Source: Alphaproteobacteria bacterium (GTDB lineage: Bacteria; Planctomycetota; Phycisphaerae; UBA1845). From it: a stretch of DNA of 64,000 bases. Each line of letters opens with the position of its first letter. Positions within the stretch are counted from its first letter, which is position 1. The DNA lies in assembly GCA_028285105.1 (NCBI GenBank), contig JANQQE010000021.1:496001-560000 (forward strand), in the 5' to 3' direction. The position numbers and the translations under genes were made by a program. Below the pieces are notes generated by a model that was not told the DNA's origin, ran no database searches, and saw nothing but the letters and a program-made list of their open reading frames with translations. Positions 26,823 to 35,165 of this stretch are shown in pieces.

Positions 26823-28007
26823 GTGTTGTACGGAATGTTGGAGGTGTTTTCCGGAAGGGAGGGTGGAGGATGGGGCGCTGCGGCATTGGCGCAGCGCCCG
26901 TCCTCCTCTCTGTTTGCGATGCTTGTTTGCGCGTTGACCGTTTCAAGCGCTGCGCAAGCAGGAAGTCCATTCGCGACGACCGTGATCGAATACGAACCCG
27001 CACCGGGGCAATTCGTCAATGACCGGCAATTCAACGATGCGACGCAAGCGCTCGGTGCGCCGAGTGGTGGCGGTAGTGGCGAAGGAAATGAACTTGGCGT
27101 GGTTTCGTTAGGTGGGTTTGGCGGGCGATTGACTTTGGCGTTCGATCACACGGTGCTTGACGATCATGCCAATCCGTTCGGACTCGATGCGATCGTATTT
27201 GGCAATGCGTTTTGGGCGGCTGCCAATCCGAATCGGCGATGGGCGGAAGTCGGCATCATCGAGATAAGCCGCGACGCCAACAGCAACGGGCTGGCTGACG
27301 ACCTTTGGTATTTGATTCCGGGTTCCCACATCGTCGATCCAATTGCACAGTTTTCGGTGATGACTTGGGACGACAATTTCGGCGACGGAACCTTTCCGCC
27401 AGCCAACCCGTTCTGGGTGCCTGCCGGCAATTCCGGAACTTGGACGACGGAAGGGTTCGAGCTGCAAGGGCCGCCATTCGACGGGTTGGTGGTCGAAAAC
27501 CCGAATGGGCTAAGTGCTGTGGATGAAGGCGTTTACGGCTACGCTGATCTGTCGTCCGTGGCGATGCTTCCCGGTGGCGTGTTGCCCGAAGATTTCTATG
27601 TCAGACCTGATGATGCTCTTCGGGTTGATATCACGCTCGGGTCAGCCGGCGGTGATGGTTTCGACATTGCCTGGGCGATCGATCCCGTCACGGGCGAGGT
27701 GGCGGGCCTGGTCGGGTTTGATTTCATTCGCATCACGACGGCTGTCGATTTGATCGCGCAAGCGCTGGGCGAAGTGTCGACGGAGGTCGATGCCGTTTCG
27801 GATGTGGCGGAGACGTTTGTTGGCGATGTCGATGGGAGTGCGGTTGTCGATCTCGATGATCATGAATACTTCCTTGATTGTCTGCACGGACCGGACGTGC
27901 TGGTGCCGTCGAGTCCGTGTCGGCCGCTCGACTTTGACGATGATGAGGATGTCGATCTTGCCGACGCGCGCGGATTTCAAATCGTGTTTGGAGCGCAGGT
28001 GCCGTGA
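26823..28007 (+). CDS. Secreted protein similar to surface proteins of B12-uptake loci, with dockerin-like repeat
   Basis: A signal peptide ends SSAAQAG, followed by a domain that begins VIEYEPAPGQFVND and includes VVSLGGFGGRLTLAFDH, IVFGNAF and ISRDANSNGLADDLWY. From memory, this EY.PAPGQF / SLGGFGG / GNAF / D.NGN..DD.WY pattern is shared with cell-surface proteins that sit beside BtuB-type genes in Bacteroidetes; a search would settle it. The C-terminus (FVGDVDGSAVVDLDDHEYF and DFDDDEDVDLADARGF) is a pair of EF-hand/dockerin-like loops. The outer GTG start (26823) is listed, but the signal peptide fits a start at TTG 26886 or ATG 26919. Overlaps the next gene by four bases. Confidence 0.75.
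   Translation: MLYGMLEVFSGREGGGWGAAALAQRPSSSLFAMLVCALTVSSAAQAGSPFATTVIEYEPAPGQFVNDRQFNDATQALGAPSGGGSGEGNELGVVSLGGFGGRLTLAFDHTVLDDHANPFGLDAIVFGNAFWAAANPNRRWAEVGIIEISRDANSNGLADDLWYLIPGSHIVDPIAQFSVMTWDDNFGDGTFPPANPFWVPAGNSGTWTTEGFELQGPPFDGLVVENPNGLSAVDEGVYGYADLSSVAMLPGGVLPEDFYVRPDDALRVDITLGSAGGDGFDIAWAIDPVTGEVAGLVGFDFIRITTAVDLIAQALGEVSTEVDAVSDVAETFVGDVDGSAVVDLDDHEYFLDCLHGPDVLVPSSPCRPLDFDDDEDVDLADARGFQIVFGAQVP
26865..26906. repeat. Strong hairpin at the start of the second B12-operon gene
   Basis: GGAGGA and GGGCGCTGCG (26865-26870 and 26873-26882) pair exactly with CGCAGCGCCC and TCCTCC (26890-26899 and 26901-26906), leaving a small bulge and a 7-base loop. The loop contains the TTG (26886) that best suits the signal peptide. 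It may be an intergenic repeat that has been absorbed into the reading frame, or a translation-control element. Confidence 0.6.
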
Positions 28008-28909
28008 ATCGTAGAAGCGTCAAAACAATGCGACCTTTGGGTGCCCCATCCTTTAAGGATGGGGGACGGACCGGAGTTACTGAGGCTTATCGTAGTCTTC
28101 AGTCCCCCACCCTGAAGGGCGAGGCACCCGCGCATGCATTTACGTTGGTTGAATTGCTCGTGGTGGTTTCGATTGTTGCGATTCTGCTTTCGATTCTGTT
28201 GCCATCGTTGCGTGGTGCGCGGGAGGAGGCGAAGGCTACGGTATGCGCCTCCAACATACGCCAAATTGCATTGGCGAACCTTGGGTACGCGACCGAATAC
28301 AACGGACGGTTCTGTCCTGGTGCGGCTGACTTTCTGGAAAACAAGAGTCGATGGCATGGCAAGCGCAACAAAGCCGACGAACCCTTTGATGGGCGCGAGG
28401 GTCCATTGGTGCCATACCTTGGCACTGAAGGAGCGATACGATCGTGTCCGTCATTTCGCGATCCGCTGGATCAGCCTGCCGCCTTTGAGCGGGCGAGCGG
28501 AGGGTATGGCTACAACCTCGCATATCTCGGGCGCGAGCTGCGCGACATCGGATATGGTTTTCAGGTGGTAGAAAACGATAAGACCGGGATTCAAAGTGAG
28601 CGGGTACGCCGGCCGGCAGACACAGTGATGTTTGCCGATACGGCATTTGCCGTAAATACAGACGGACCAGCCGAATACAGTTTTGCAGAACCGCGCTATT
28701 TGCCGACAAATCCGTCGTTTCGTTCCGATCCTTCAATTCATTTTAGACACACGCAAAAGAAAGCGAACGTTGCGTGGGTGGACGGCCACGTGGATCGGCG
28801 AAAGCTGATGTTTACCTGGTCGAGCGGTTTGTACCTAGGCAATCCTGACGCCCATGACATTGGCTGGTTTGGAAAGTCGGACGACAACCAGTTCTTTGAT
28901 CTCAGGTAG
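28004..28909 (+). CDS. H-X9-DG type pseudopilin-like protein (DUF1559 family)
   Basis: 301 residues. The type IV prepilin signal AFTLVELLVVVSIVAILL has Glu at +5 and an Ala at the -1 cleavage position. It is followed by LPSLRGAREEAKATVCASNIRQIALA, typical of planctomycete type II secretion-like pseudopilins. Near the C-terminus RHTQKKANVAWVDGHV is the H-X9-DG motif. The start is a GTG overlapping the previous stop (GTGA). The leader before the cleavage site is about 45 residues, far longer than usual, because it is encoded by a palindromic repeat pair (28040-28129). Third gene of the B12-riboswitch run. Confidence 0.85.
   Translation: MNRRSVKTMRPLGAPSFKDGGRTGVTEAYRSLQSPTLKGEAPAHAFTLVELLVVVSIVAILLSILLPSLRGAREEAKATVCASNIRQIALANLGYATEYNGRFCPGAADFLENKSRWHGKRNKADEPFDGREGPLVPYLGTEGAIRSCPSFRDPLDQPAAFERASGGYGYNLAYLGRELRDIGYGFQVVENDKTGIQSERVRRPADTVMFADTAFAVNTDGPAEYSFAEPRYLPTNPSFRSDPSIHFRHTQKKANVAWVDGHVDRRKLMFTWSSGLYLGNPDAHDIGWFGKSDDNQFFDLR
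28040..28129. repeat. Inverted pair of palindromic repeats inside a pseudopilin leader
   Basis: GGGTGCCCCATCCTTTAAGG, extending to GGGGGAC (28040-28066), is matched in inverse and slightly diverged form by GTCCCCCACCCTGAAGGGCG, extending to GGCACCC (28102-28129). The left copy holds its own hairpin, CCCCATCCTT/AAGGATGGGG. The AAGGATGGGG core recurs at 15270-15279. The whole pair is in frame and translated as the leader of the gene at 28004. Confidence 0.75.
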
Positions 28910-29103
28910 GCCCCGCCGTAAGCGGTTGAAGATTTTCGCACAGTGATTTGTAAGTCCCAGTCAACACCGGTCATTCCGCCTCATCTGGCTGACTTGAGCT
29001 TTTTCGGATAGCGTTCAGTCAACATCAAGTACGATTCTTCTGCCCCCAAGCCGCGTATGACGTGAAGAAGAATCGCGCGCCGATCCACCAATGAGGGCTT
29101 TCG
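28910..29103. other. Intergenic region without a recognised gene
   Basis: About 195 bases between the pseudopilin gene and the MASE1-SpoIIE gene. No tRNA, promoter consensus or strong hairpin was seen. It probably contains the promoter of the downstream phosphatase. Confidence 0.4.
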
Positions 29104-30756
29104 GTGAAGCACAGAGGACGCATTCTGCTCGTCGCGATTGTTTACATTTTTGTGGGCGAAGCCAGTGAGCATATCGCCACGCAGGCTGCGGACATCTCCG
29201 CATTCTGGCCCCCAGCGGGAATCGGCTTGGCTGCAATATTGCTGTATGGACCGAAGATTCTTCCGGCATTGATTTTGGGTGCGGCAGCGGGGAACCTTTT
29301 TGACGTTGGACTTGGTCTTTCCCTTGGTTTTCCGAAATGGAATGGCGGCCTGTTCATTGTTTCGGCTATCGATGTGGGGACAGCCGTCGTCGAAGCGGTC
29401 ATTGGCTGGACGCTGATTTCAAGATTCCAAGGGACGCCAGATCCATTCAAACGCGTCCGACACGCCGGTGTGTTCATCATCGGAGCTGCCGGATTCGCGC
29501 CGGCTGTGACGGCATTCCTCGGAGCCCTTGCCCTTCAAGCCACAGGTGCAGCAACGATCGACAAGTTTGGTGCTTTTTGGCTCACCTGGGCAACCGGCGA
29601 TGCTGTGGGCATCCTTGCCATCACGCCTCTGTTGATAGCGTGGCACAATGCAAGGCTGAGCGAAGCGCGTTTGAAATGGTGTGGCGAGATGGCGATCATC
29701 TTCGTTGCAGTGTTGTTGATCGCTCAACAGGTCGCCCGCAATGTTCCTCTCGAATATCTCGTGCTATTGCCATTGATCTGGGCATCCTTGCGTCTCGGGC
29801 TTCGAGGGGCGACGGTCGTGGTTTTACTGACATCGTTGACGTCGCTGGCGATCGACCTTGAGAGTCCGGACAATTATTTTGGACGGTTCGATTCCGTTGT
29901 CGGCGTATTGCTTGTCCAAAGTTTCGTCGGCAGCGTCGCGATGATTCCGCTTGTACTCATTCCAACGTTGGCCGAGAAGCGAGCAGTATCTGAGCAGCAA
30001 GCTCGCCTTCAACGCGATTTGCAAATCGCCCGATCTATCCAACAAGGGCTGCTGCCCGGTGAAGCGCCTGAATTGCCGGGATTCGATATTGCCGGTTGGA
30101 GCAACCCTGCCGACGAGACGGGAGGCGATTATTATGACTGGATCACCTGCGATGATGGTCGGTTGATCATCATGCTTGGGGACGTGACGGGTCACGGAAT
30201 CGGGCCCGCGCTGGTCACCGTAGCTGCCCGTGCCTATGGTCGGGCTGCAATTCAGGCCAAGCCTCGGCTCGGTGAACTGCTCACCTGGACGAACAAGCTG
30301 CTGGCTGAGGATCTCACGCACGGGCGATTCATTACGCTCGCCGCAGTCGCCATCGACCCTGCATCAAATAAGATTGAATTGCGCTCAGCCGGTCACGGAC
30401 CAATCTGCATCTATCGCGCCAAAGAGCATGTCGTGCAGATTCGTGGAGCAGATGACCTACCGCTCGGTATTGTTGACGATTTGGTCTATGGTGACCCCAT
30501 CGACATTGAACTCAATGCGGGCGATATGCTGGTGCTGGTTACAGACGGATTTACCGAATGGCCCAACGGCGATCAGGAGATGTTTGGCAACGAGCGGCTG
30601 GAGAAATCACTGCTTTCATCAGCAGGTCGAAAAGCACGACAAGTGATTTCCAATTTGGCATTCGATGTCAATGAGCATGCGAGCGGAGCGCGACAGCCTG
30701 ATGATCTTACCGCCGTGGTAATCCGACGTATTGACCCTAAAGTTTCGCGATCCTAG
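29104..30756 (+). CDS. MASE1 membrane sensor with SpoIIE-type PP2C phosphatase
   Basis: 550 residues. The first 290 residues are a multi-helix MASE1 sensor region (AFWPPAGIGLAAILLYG is its signature, about eight helices). A short coiled linker (QQARLQRDLQIARSIQQGLLP) leads to the phosphatase domain. There, GDYYDWITCDDGRLIIMLGD, VTGHGIGPALV, the later VLVTDGFTEWPN and the C-terminal ARQPDDLTAVVIRR give the PP2C aspartates. Such proteins usually dephosphorylate STAS anti-anti-sigma factors. A STAS protein exists at 55303, but the partner is unproven. GTG start. Confidence 0.9.
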   Translation: MKHRGRILLVAIVYIFVGEASEHIATQAADISAFWPPAGIGLAAILLYGPKILPALILGAAAGNLFDVGLGLSLGFPKWNGGLFIVSAIDVGTAVVEAVIGWTLISRFQGTPDPFKRVRHAGVFIIGAAGFAPAVTAFLGALALQATGAATIDKFGAFWLTWATGDAVGILAITPLLIAWHNARLSEARLKWCGEMAIIFVAVLLIAQQVARNVPLEYLVLLPLIWASLRLGLRGATVVVLLTSLTSLAIDLESPDNYFGRFDSVVGVLLVQSFVGSVAMIPLVLIPTLAEKRAVSEQQARLQRDLQIARSIQQGLLPGEAPELPGFDIAGWSNPADETGGDYYDWITCDDGRLIIMLGDVTGHGIGPALVTVAARAYGRAAIQAKPRLGELLTWTNKLLAEDLTHGRFITLAAVAIDPASNKIELRSAGHGPICIYRAKEHVVQIRGADDLPLGIVDDLVYGDPIDIELNAGDMLVLVTDGFTEWPNGDQEMFGNERLEKSLLSSAGRKARQVISNLAFDVNEHASGARQPDDLTAVVIRRIDPKVSRS

Positions 30757-30807
30757 CCGGCTGTTGGTCGCAACCCTGAGATAAAGACGATTGCCGTACG
30801 TGCTTGG

Positions 30808-30827
30808 AATCCCGCTCGCGCGGGAAT
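30808..30827. terminator. Short hairpin between convergent genes
   Basis: CCCGC-TCGC-GCGGG at 30811-30824, extended by partial A/T pairing, lies between the end of the phosphatase gene (30756) and the end of the minus-strand gene at 30906. No T-tract. It is either a weak bidirectional terminator or another REP-like palindrome. Confidence 0.4.
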
Positions 30828-30905
30828 GGCGGTCGGGCATCCAGCCCCTTTTACAGTACCCAGAGTACAAACGTGGGTCACCACGAATTGTTGATTCGAG
30901 TTATT

Positions 30906-31538
30906 TCAGTTTGGCTGGCGACGTCGGGTACGGCGCATTTTTGCGAACGGTAGTGCCAGCGTTAGCAGGACCAGTGTTGCGGGAGAGAACGCACCACAGG
31001 GCACCGGGAAAAAGACATCTCCCCCGCCGCCACCATTTCCGCCGCCTCCGTTATTGCCCCCGTCGCCATTTCCGAAATCGTCGCATGCTATGCTGTCGTC
31101 AATAAAGTCGCAGGCATCACAGCCAGTGTTGATGCGATCCTCGGGAAGAATACCGCTGTCAAACGGTTCGCCGGTGAGGGTGTCCACTTCGACAATTGTA
31201 CCGACCAAAGTCGTCCAAAACACTGCGGGTAACCCATCGCCATCGTCGAGAAATTCCACGAAACCGGACGGTTGACCGTTGAATAACACTTCGTCGTCGC
31301 TCGTTACAATCAGCTCATCAAAGCGGGTGTCGGCACCGGAAACGATCACCATCGTTCCTGTGTCGAAGAGTGCGATGAATTCGGCGTTGGACGCATTGAT
31401 GATGCCGCATTCTGCACCCGAGACGAAGTCTTCAAAAATGACCCAGTCTTCGTCGATGACACCGCCAAAGGCAGTGGCTGGTAGAAGTGACGAAACGAGT
31501 ACCGTCAGGGCGATTCGCAGATTCGATTTGTGATTCAT
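30906..31538 (-). CDS. Secreted protein with glycine-rich linker and C-terminal membrane tag
   Basis: About 210 residues from ATG 31538, with AGGAAC upstream. A signal peptide (ending ATAFGG) is followed by a mostly acidic, beta-rich domain with cysteines at CGIINAS, TGCDACDF and IACDDFG. A Gly/Asn-rich linker then precedes VPCGAFSPATLVLLTLALPF and a terminal RRTRRR. The tail (CG motif, hydrophobic helix, Arg cluster) looks like a C-terminal sorting signal, but it is not PEP-CTERM. The gene may belong to a distinct planctomycete tag family. No catalytic motif seen. Confidence 0.65.
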   Translation of the reverse strand: MNHKSNLRIALTVLVSSLLPATAFGGVIDEDWVIFEDFVSGAECGIINASNAEFIALFDTGTMVIVSGADTRFDELIVTSDDEVLFNGQPSGFVEFLDDGDGLPAVFWTTLVGTIVEVDTLTGEPFDSGILPEDRINTGCDACDFIDDSIACDDFGNGDGGNNGGGGNGGGGGDVFFPVPCGAFSPATLVLLTLALPFAKMRRTRRRQPN

Positions 31539-31793
31539 GGCAATGGGTTCCTGTCTTTGATTTTTGCATTCAACTCGACGCAAGGATCGCACAAAACCAA
31601 GTGTTTGGAAAGCGGGTGCGATCGGGCTCGTTGAAACGCATTTTTGATGGCTGTAGTAGGAATGTAGGACGTTTGGGGCGGTTCGACAATTCTTGACAAT
31701 TGCAACGGAATATGCGGCTTGTTACGCTTCAATCCGTGTGGGCGTCACTTCAAACGACCGCTTCGTTCTTACCTAAGTGATCAGGAACAAAAC

Positions 31794-33905
31794 ATGTTTG
31801 GCAGAATTCTCTCATCGTATCCGAATTCATTGAATCGATTGGCTGAGCTGAGACTGGCTGCGCTCATGGTGATGGTGCTTCCGCTGTGGTGTTTGGCGGC
31901 TGGCCTGACGCCGAAGGATGTCGCTCGGATCGAAGCTGTCTCGGAAGTGGCCATGTCGCCGGATGGGCAGCACATCGCATACACACTTTCGGTTCCGCGC
32001 GAGTTGGGCAGCGATGACAACGGTTCGGCATGGTCGGAGTTGCACGTTTGCGATCTGTCGGGCAAGTCGCGGGGTTTTATCACCGGCGAGGTCAGTATCC
32101 GTCGCGTTCAATGGAATCCGGACGGTTCGGCGATTTCATTCGTCTCCAAGCGCGGCGAAGACAAGCACAGTGCGGTGTATGCGATTCCGATCGACGGTGG
32201 AGAGGCCAAGAAAATCGTTTCGCACAAGCAGGGGATTGGGTCGTACGACTGGGATCCGTCGGGCAAACGCATCGTATTCGTCGCGACCGAGAAGGAAGAT
32301 AAGGATAAGAAGGACCTGAAAGAGAAGGGTTTCAACGCCGAGATTTACGAGGAGGATTTGCACTTCTCGCGGGTTTGGATTGCGAATGTCGATGCCGACG
32401 ATGACGAAGATCCGCGCATGCTGGAGCTTGAGGGGTCAGCTACCTCGGCGCAGTTTTCGCCCGATGGCAAATCGTTGGCTGTCGTCTTGGCCCGCACGCC
32501 TTTGATCGATCACCAATACATGTTCTCGAAGATTCACGTTGTCGATGCCGAGTCCGGCTCGGTGTCAGCCGTTATTGAGAATGTCGGTAAGCTCGGTGCC
32601 GTGCGTTGGTGTCCCGATGGTCAGTCGCTCGCATTTCTTGCGGGTGAAGACTTGAACGATCCGTCGGCTGGGCGGTTGTTCACAGTGAGCGCTTCGGGGG
32701 GCGCGTTCAAGCAGGTCGCGCCGGATTATCTGCCAAACTTCGCGAGCATCGAATGGCAGAACGCCAACACCATCATGTTCCTTGCCAATGACGGCTGCCT
32801 CACTGCGTTCGGGCGGGTCAACAAGGACGGTTCGGACTTCAAGATGGTTGTGGAACCAGGCGGCCCGGTGATGGGGCGGTTGTCGCTCTCGAAGGATGGT
32901 CAGTCGGCTGCCTTTTCCGGCAGCGCACCGACGCATCCGACCGAACTGTTCGCAATGAAACACGGTGAGATGAGCCCGCGCCGTTTGACGCACCACAACG
33001 CCTGGCTCGCCGATATCGAACTGTCGAAAGAAGAAATCGTTCGCTACAAAGCCCGCGACGGCGAAGTCATCGAAGCGATTCTAATTCACCCGCTCAACGC
33101 GAAAGCCGGCATGAAGTATCCGCTGATTCTCGATGTGCATGGCGGTCCGGAATCGCAGGTGCAGTTGGGATGGTCCACGCGATATGGCAGCCCCGGACAG
33201 ATGGCCGCGGCAGAGGGTATCGCGGTGATGCGCCCGAACTATCGCGGCAGCACCGGACGCGGGGTGGCGTTTGCGAAAGCGCACCAAAGCGATTACGGCG
33301 GAAAGGAATTCGACGACCTGATCGACGGTGTAGACTATCTGGTCGGCGAAGGTTTGATCGATAACGATCGCGTCGGCATCACCGGTGGATCGTACGGCGG
33401 ATTCGCGACGGCATGGTGCAGCACCAAACACACTGAGCGGTTTGCTGCCGGCGTGATGTTCGTGGGTATCAGCGATCAGATTTCAAAATCGGGTACAACC
33501 GACATCGCCGAAGAGATGTACCTCGTCCACGCCCGCAAGCGCATTTGGGAAGACTGGCAGTTCTTCCTCGAGCGCAGTCCGATCTACTATGTCGAACAAG
33601 CCCGCACGCCGCTCCTGATTCTACACGGCAAGGAAGACCCTCGCGTCCATCCGTCGCAGTCGATGGAGTTGTATCGCAACCTCAAGATTCTCGGGAACAC
33701 GCCGGTGCGATTGGTGTTGTATCCGGGCGAAGGGCACGGGAATCGCAAAGCAGCAAGTCGCTACGATTACAGCCTCCGCATGATGCGCTGGATGAAGCAA
33801 TTCTTGCAGGAAAACGCGAAGGAAGCGCCGCCGTTCGAGATCGACTACGAACTCGACGACGATGGCGACGAATCGGATACGCCCGAACCGACGGATGAAT
33901 CCTGA
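31794..33905 (+). CDS. S9 family (prolyl oligopeptidase-type) serine peptidase
   Basis: About 703 residues. A signal peptide (residues 1-36) is followed by a seven-bladed-type propeller region with repeated SPDG/NPDG turns (MSPDGQHIAYT, WNPDGSAISF, FSPDGKSLAVV, WCPDGQSLAFL). The alpha/beta hydrolase domain carries the nucleophile in GITGGSYGGFATAW (Ser about 533), the Asp in LHGKEDPRVH and the His in YPGEGHGN. The acidic C-terminal tail overlaps the neighbouring minus-strand gene by 61 bases. Probably a periplasmic dipeptidyl or acylaminoacyl peptidase. ATG 31794 has AGGAAC upstream. Confidence 0.9.
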   Translation: MFGRILSSYPNSLNRLAELRLAALMVMVLPLWCLAAGLTPKDVARIEAVSEVAMSPDGQHIAYTLSVPRELGSDDNGSAWSELHVCDLSGKSRGFITGEVSIRRVQWNPDGSAISFVSKRGEDKHSAVYAIPIDGGEAKKIVSHKQGIGSYDWDPSGKRIVFVATEKEDKDKKDLKEKGFNAEIYEEDLHFSRVWIANVDADDDEDPRMLELEGSATSAQFSPDGKSLAVVLARTPLIDHQYMFSKIHVVDAESGSVSAVIENVGKLGAVRWCPDGQSLAFLAGEDLNDPSAGRLFTVSASGGAFKQVAPDYLPNFASIEWQNANTIMFLANDGCLTAFGRVNKDGSDFKMVVEPGGPVMGRLSLSKDGQSAAFSGSAPTHPTELFAMKHGEMSPRRLTHHNAWLADIELSKEEIVRYKARDGEVIEAILIHPLNAKAGMKYPLILDVHGGPESQVQLGWSTRYGSPGQMAAAEGIAVMRPNYRGSTGRGVAFAKAHQSDYGGKEFDDLIDGVDYLVGEGLIDNDRVGITGGSYGGFATAWCSTKHTERFAAGVMFVGISDQISKSGTTDIAEEMYLVHARKRIWEDWQFFLERSPIYYVEQARTPLLILHGKEDPRVHPSQSMELYRNLKILGNTPVRLVLYPGEGHGNRKAASRYDYSLRMMRWMKQFLQENAKEAPPFEIDYELDDDGDESDTPEPTDES

Positions 33906-34996
33906 CAGCAATCCGAGTCTTTATTCGTGGACGCAGTGTTCAATCTCTCGTCTATTCTGGTGCGCCAGATGCTTGTGCATGTCCATGCAAGCAGAGCGAT
34001 GGCACCGGCAGTTCTAAGCCATCCGGGCACAAACGAATCGTGGGCGTGGTATGTTTTGACGCTGAACCCCTGCACGTTGAACAGCCAATCGACGCATAGG
34101 CCTGCGCCCACTGACACGAATGCGATCGATATCAGATAGACAACGACGGTTCGCGTGCCAAGCTGCGAACGAAGCATGCCCACCGAGCCGATGTTGGTGG
34201 CTGGTCCTGCCAGAAGAAAGACCAGTGCTGCCCCCGGACTGAGTCCCTGAGCAATCAGTGCCGCAGCGACGGGTGTTGAACCCTCCGCGCAAACGTACAT
34301 GGGAATGCCAATGACGAGCATGATCAACATTGCCAGAATGGGTCCGCGCATGATGGCGTCGATCAGTGCATTGGGCATCCACACCTGAATCATGGCGGCT
34401 GCGATGAACCCGACGAACATCCAGAACACAATGTCGTCGAAGACTTTGACAAATGCGTGGTGAAGTCCCTGAGCAATTGTCACCGTTGGCGTGGAGTCGA
34501 CATCGGAGTTGGACGTGTTGTTTCCGCAGCAGCATGATTCGGTTGGCGTAGCGTCTTGCATGGGTTCGGGGGAATCGTTGACTTGCCGTGAAAACAGCAC
34601 TTCGACGAGTCCGGCGACGATGGCAGTGATGCACGAAGCGAGCGGGCGAATGACGGCCATCATGGGTCCGATGAGCGAGTACGTCAGCATCACAGACTGC
34701 GCACTGGTTTCGGGCGTTGATATCAAAAACGAAAGTGTCGCTCCTTTGCTGGCACCTTGTTTGCGAAGGGAAATTGCGGCTGGCAGCACACTGCACGAAC
34801 AGAGCGGCATGGGCAGTCCGATCGCCGACGCCAGCAGCACCGGGCGGACGCCGTCACCGCGGAGCAAATTGCCCCACCGACTTCGACTCATCCAGACGTG
34901 GAGGAACGCAGCGATCAGCAGCCCGAAGAGCAGAAAGACGGCAGACTCGCGAAGCATTTCCCAGGTGGCATTGACGATTGCGGTGACCGATGACAT
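33845..34996 (-). CDS. SO_0444-type Cu/Zn efflux permease (ArsP-like)
   Basis: About 383 residues from ATG 34996. Two sets of four to five transmembrane helices flank a cytoplasmic CCCGNN-containing loop. Motifs are GLPMPLCSCSVLPAAISLRK (with a CSC metal site), STPETSAQSV, and in the second half IPMYVCAEGSTPVAAALI and LAGPATNIG. This is the DUF318/ArsP_1 permease layout of metal efflux proteins. The C-terminal tail is a low-complexity serine run, antisense to the acidic tail of the S9 peptidase. Cu/Zn specificity is by family likeness only. Confidence 0.85.
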   Translation of the reverse strand: MSSVTAIVNATWEMLRESAVFLLFGLLIAAFLHVWMSRSRWGNLLRGDGVRPVLLASAIGLPMPLCSCSVLPAAISLRKQGASKGATLSFLISTPETSAQSVMLTYSLIGPMMAVIRPLASCITAIVAGLVEVLFSRQVNDSPEPMQDATPTESCCCGNNTSNSDVDSTPTVTIAQGLHHAFVKVFDDIVFWMFVGFIAAAMIQVWMPNALIDAIMRGPILAMLIMLVIGIPMYVCAEGSTPVAAALIAQGLSPGAALVFLLAGPATNIGSVGMLRSQLGTRTVVVYLISIAFVSVGAGLCVDWLFNVQGFSVKTYHAHDSFVPGWLRTAGAIALLAWTCTSIWRTRIDERLNTASTNKDSDCCQDSSVGSGVSDSSPSSSSS

Positions 34997-35076
34997 AGCC
35001 AAGATTGTAGAGCGCGGACCGGTTCTCGGCGATCCTGTTAGTCCGAGAAGATGATTTCAAATAACCGACGATTGGC

Positions 35077-35151
35077 GTGCCACTGCTCTGTGAGCAGTGT
35101 TTGTTCGATTGCAATCGACGGTCCGGTACACTGATCATAGAGCAGTGGCAC
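35077..35151. repeat. Paired palindromic repeat, CACTGCTC/GAGCAGTG family
   Basis: CACTGCTC-TGT-GAGCAGTG at 35081-35099 is a hairpin with an 8-bp stem and a 3-base loop. The 12-base arm GTGCCACTGCTC (35077-35088) returns as its exact complement at 35140-35151. The design (small hairpin plus outer inverted pair) is the same as at 3371-3439, but the sequence is different. Confidence 0.75.
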
Positions 35152-35165
35152 ATTTCTTGATTGAT

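Noticed and set aside
31693..31725. TTGACA before the S9 peptidase gene considered as a promoter
   Set aside because: No -10-like hexamer at 16-18 bases, so the match was not strong enough to list.
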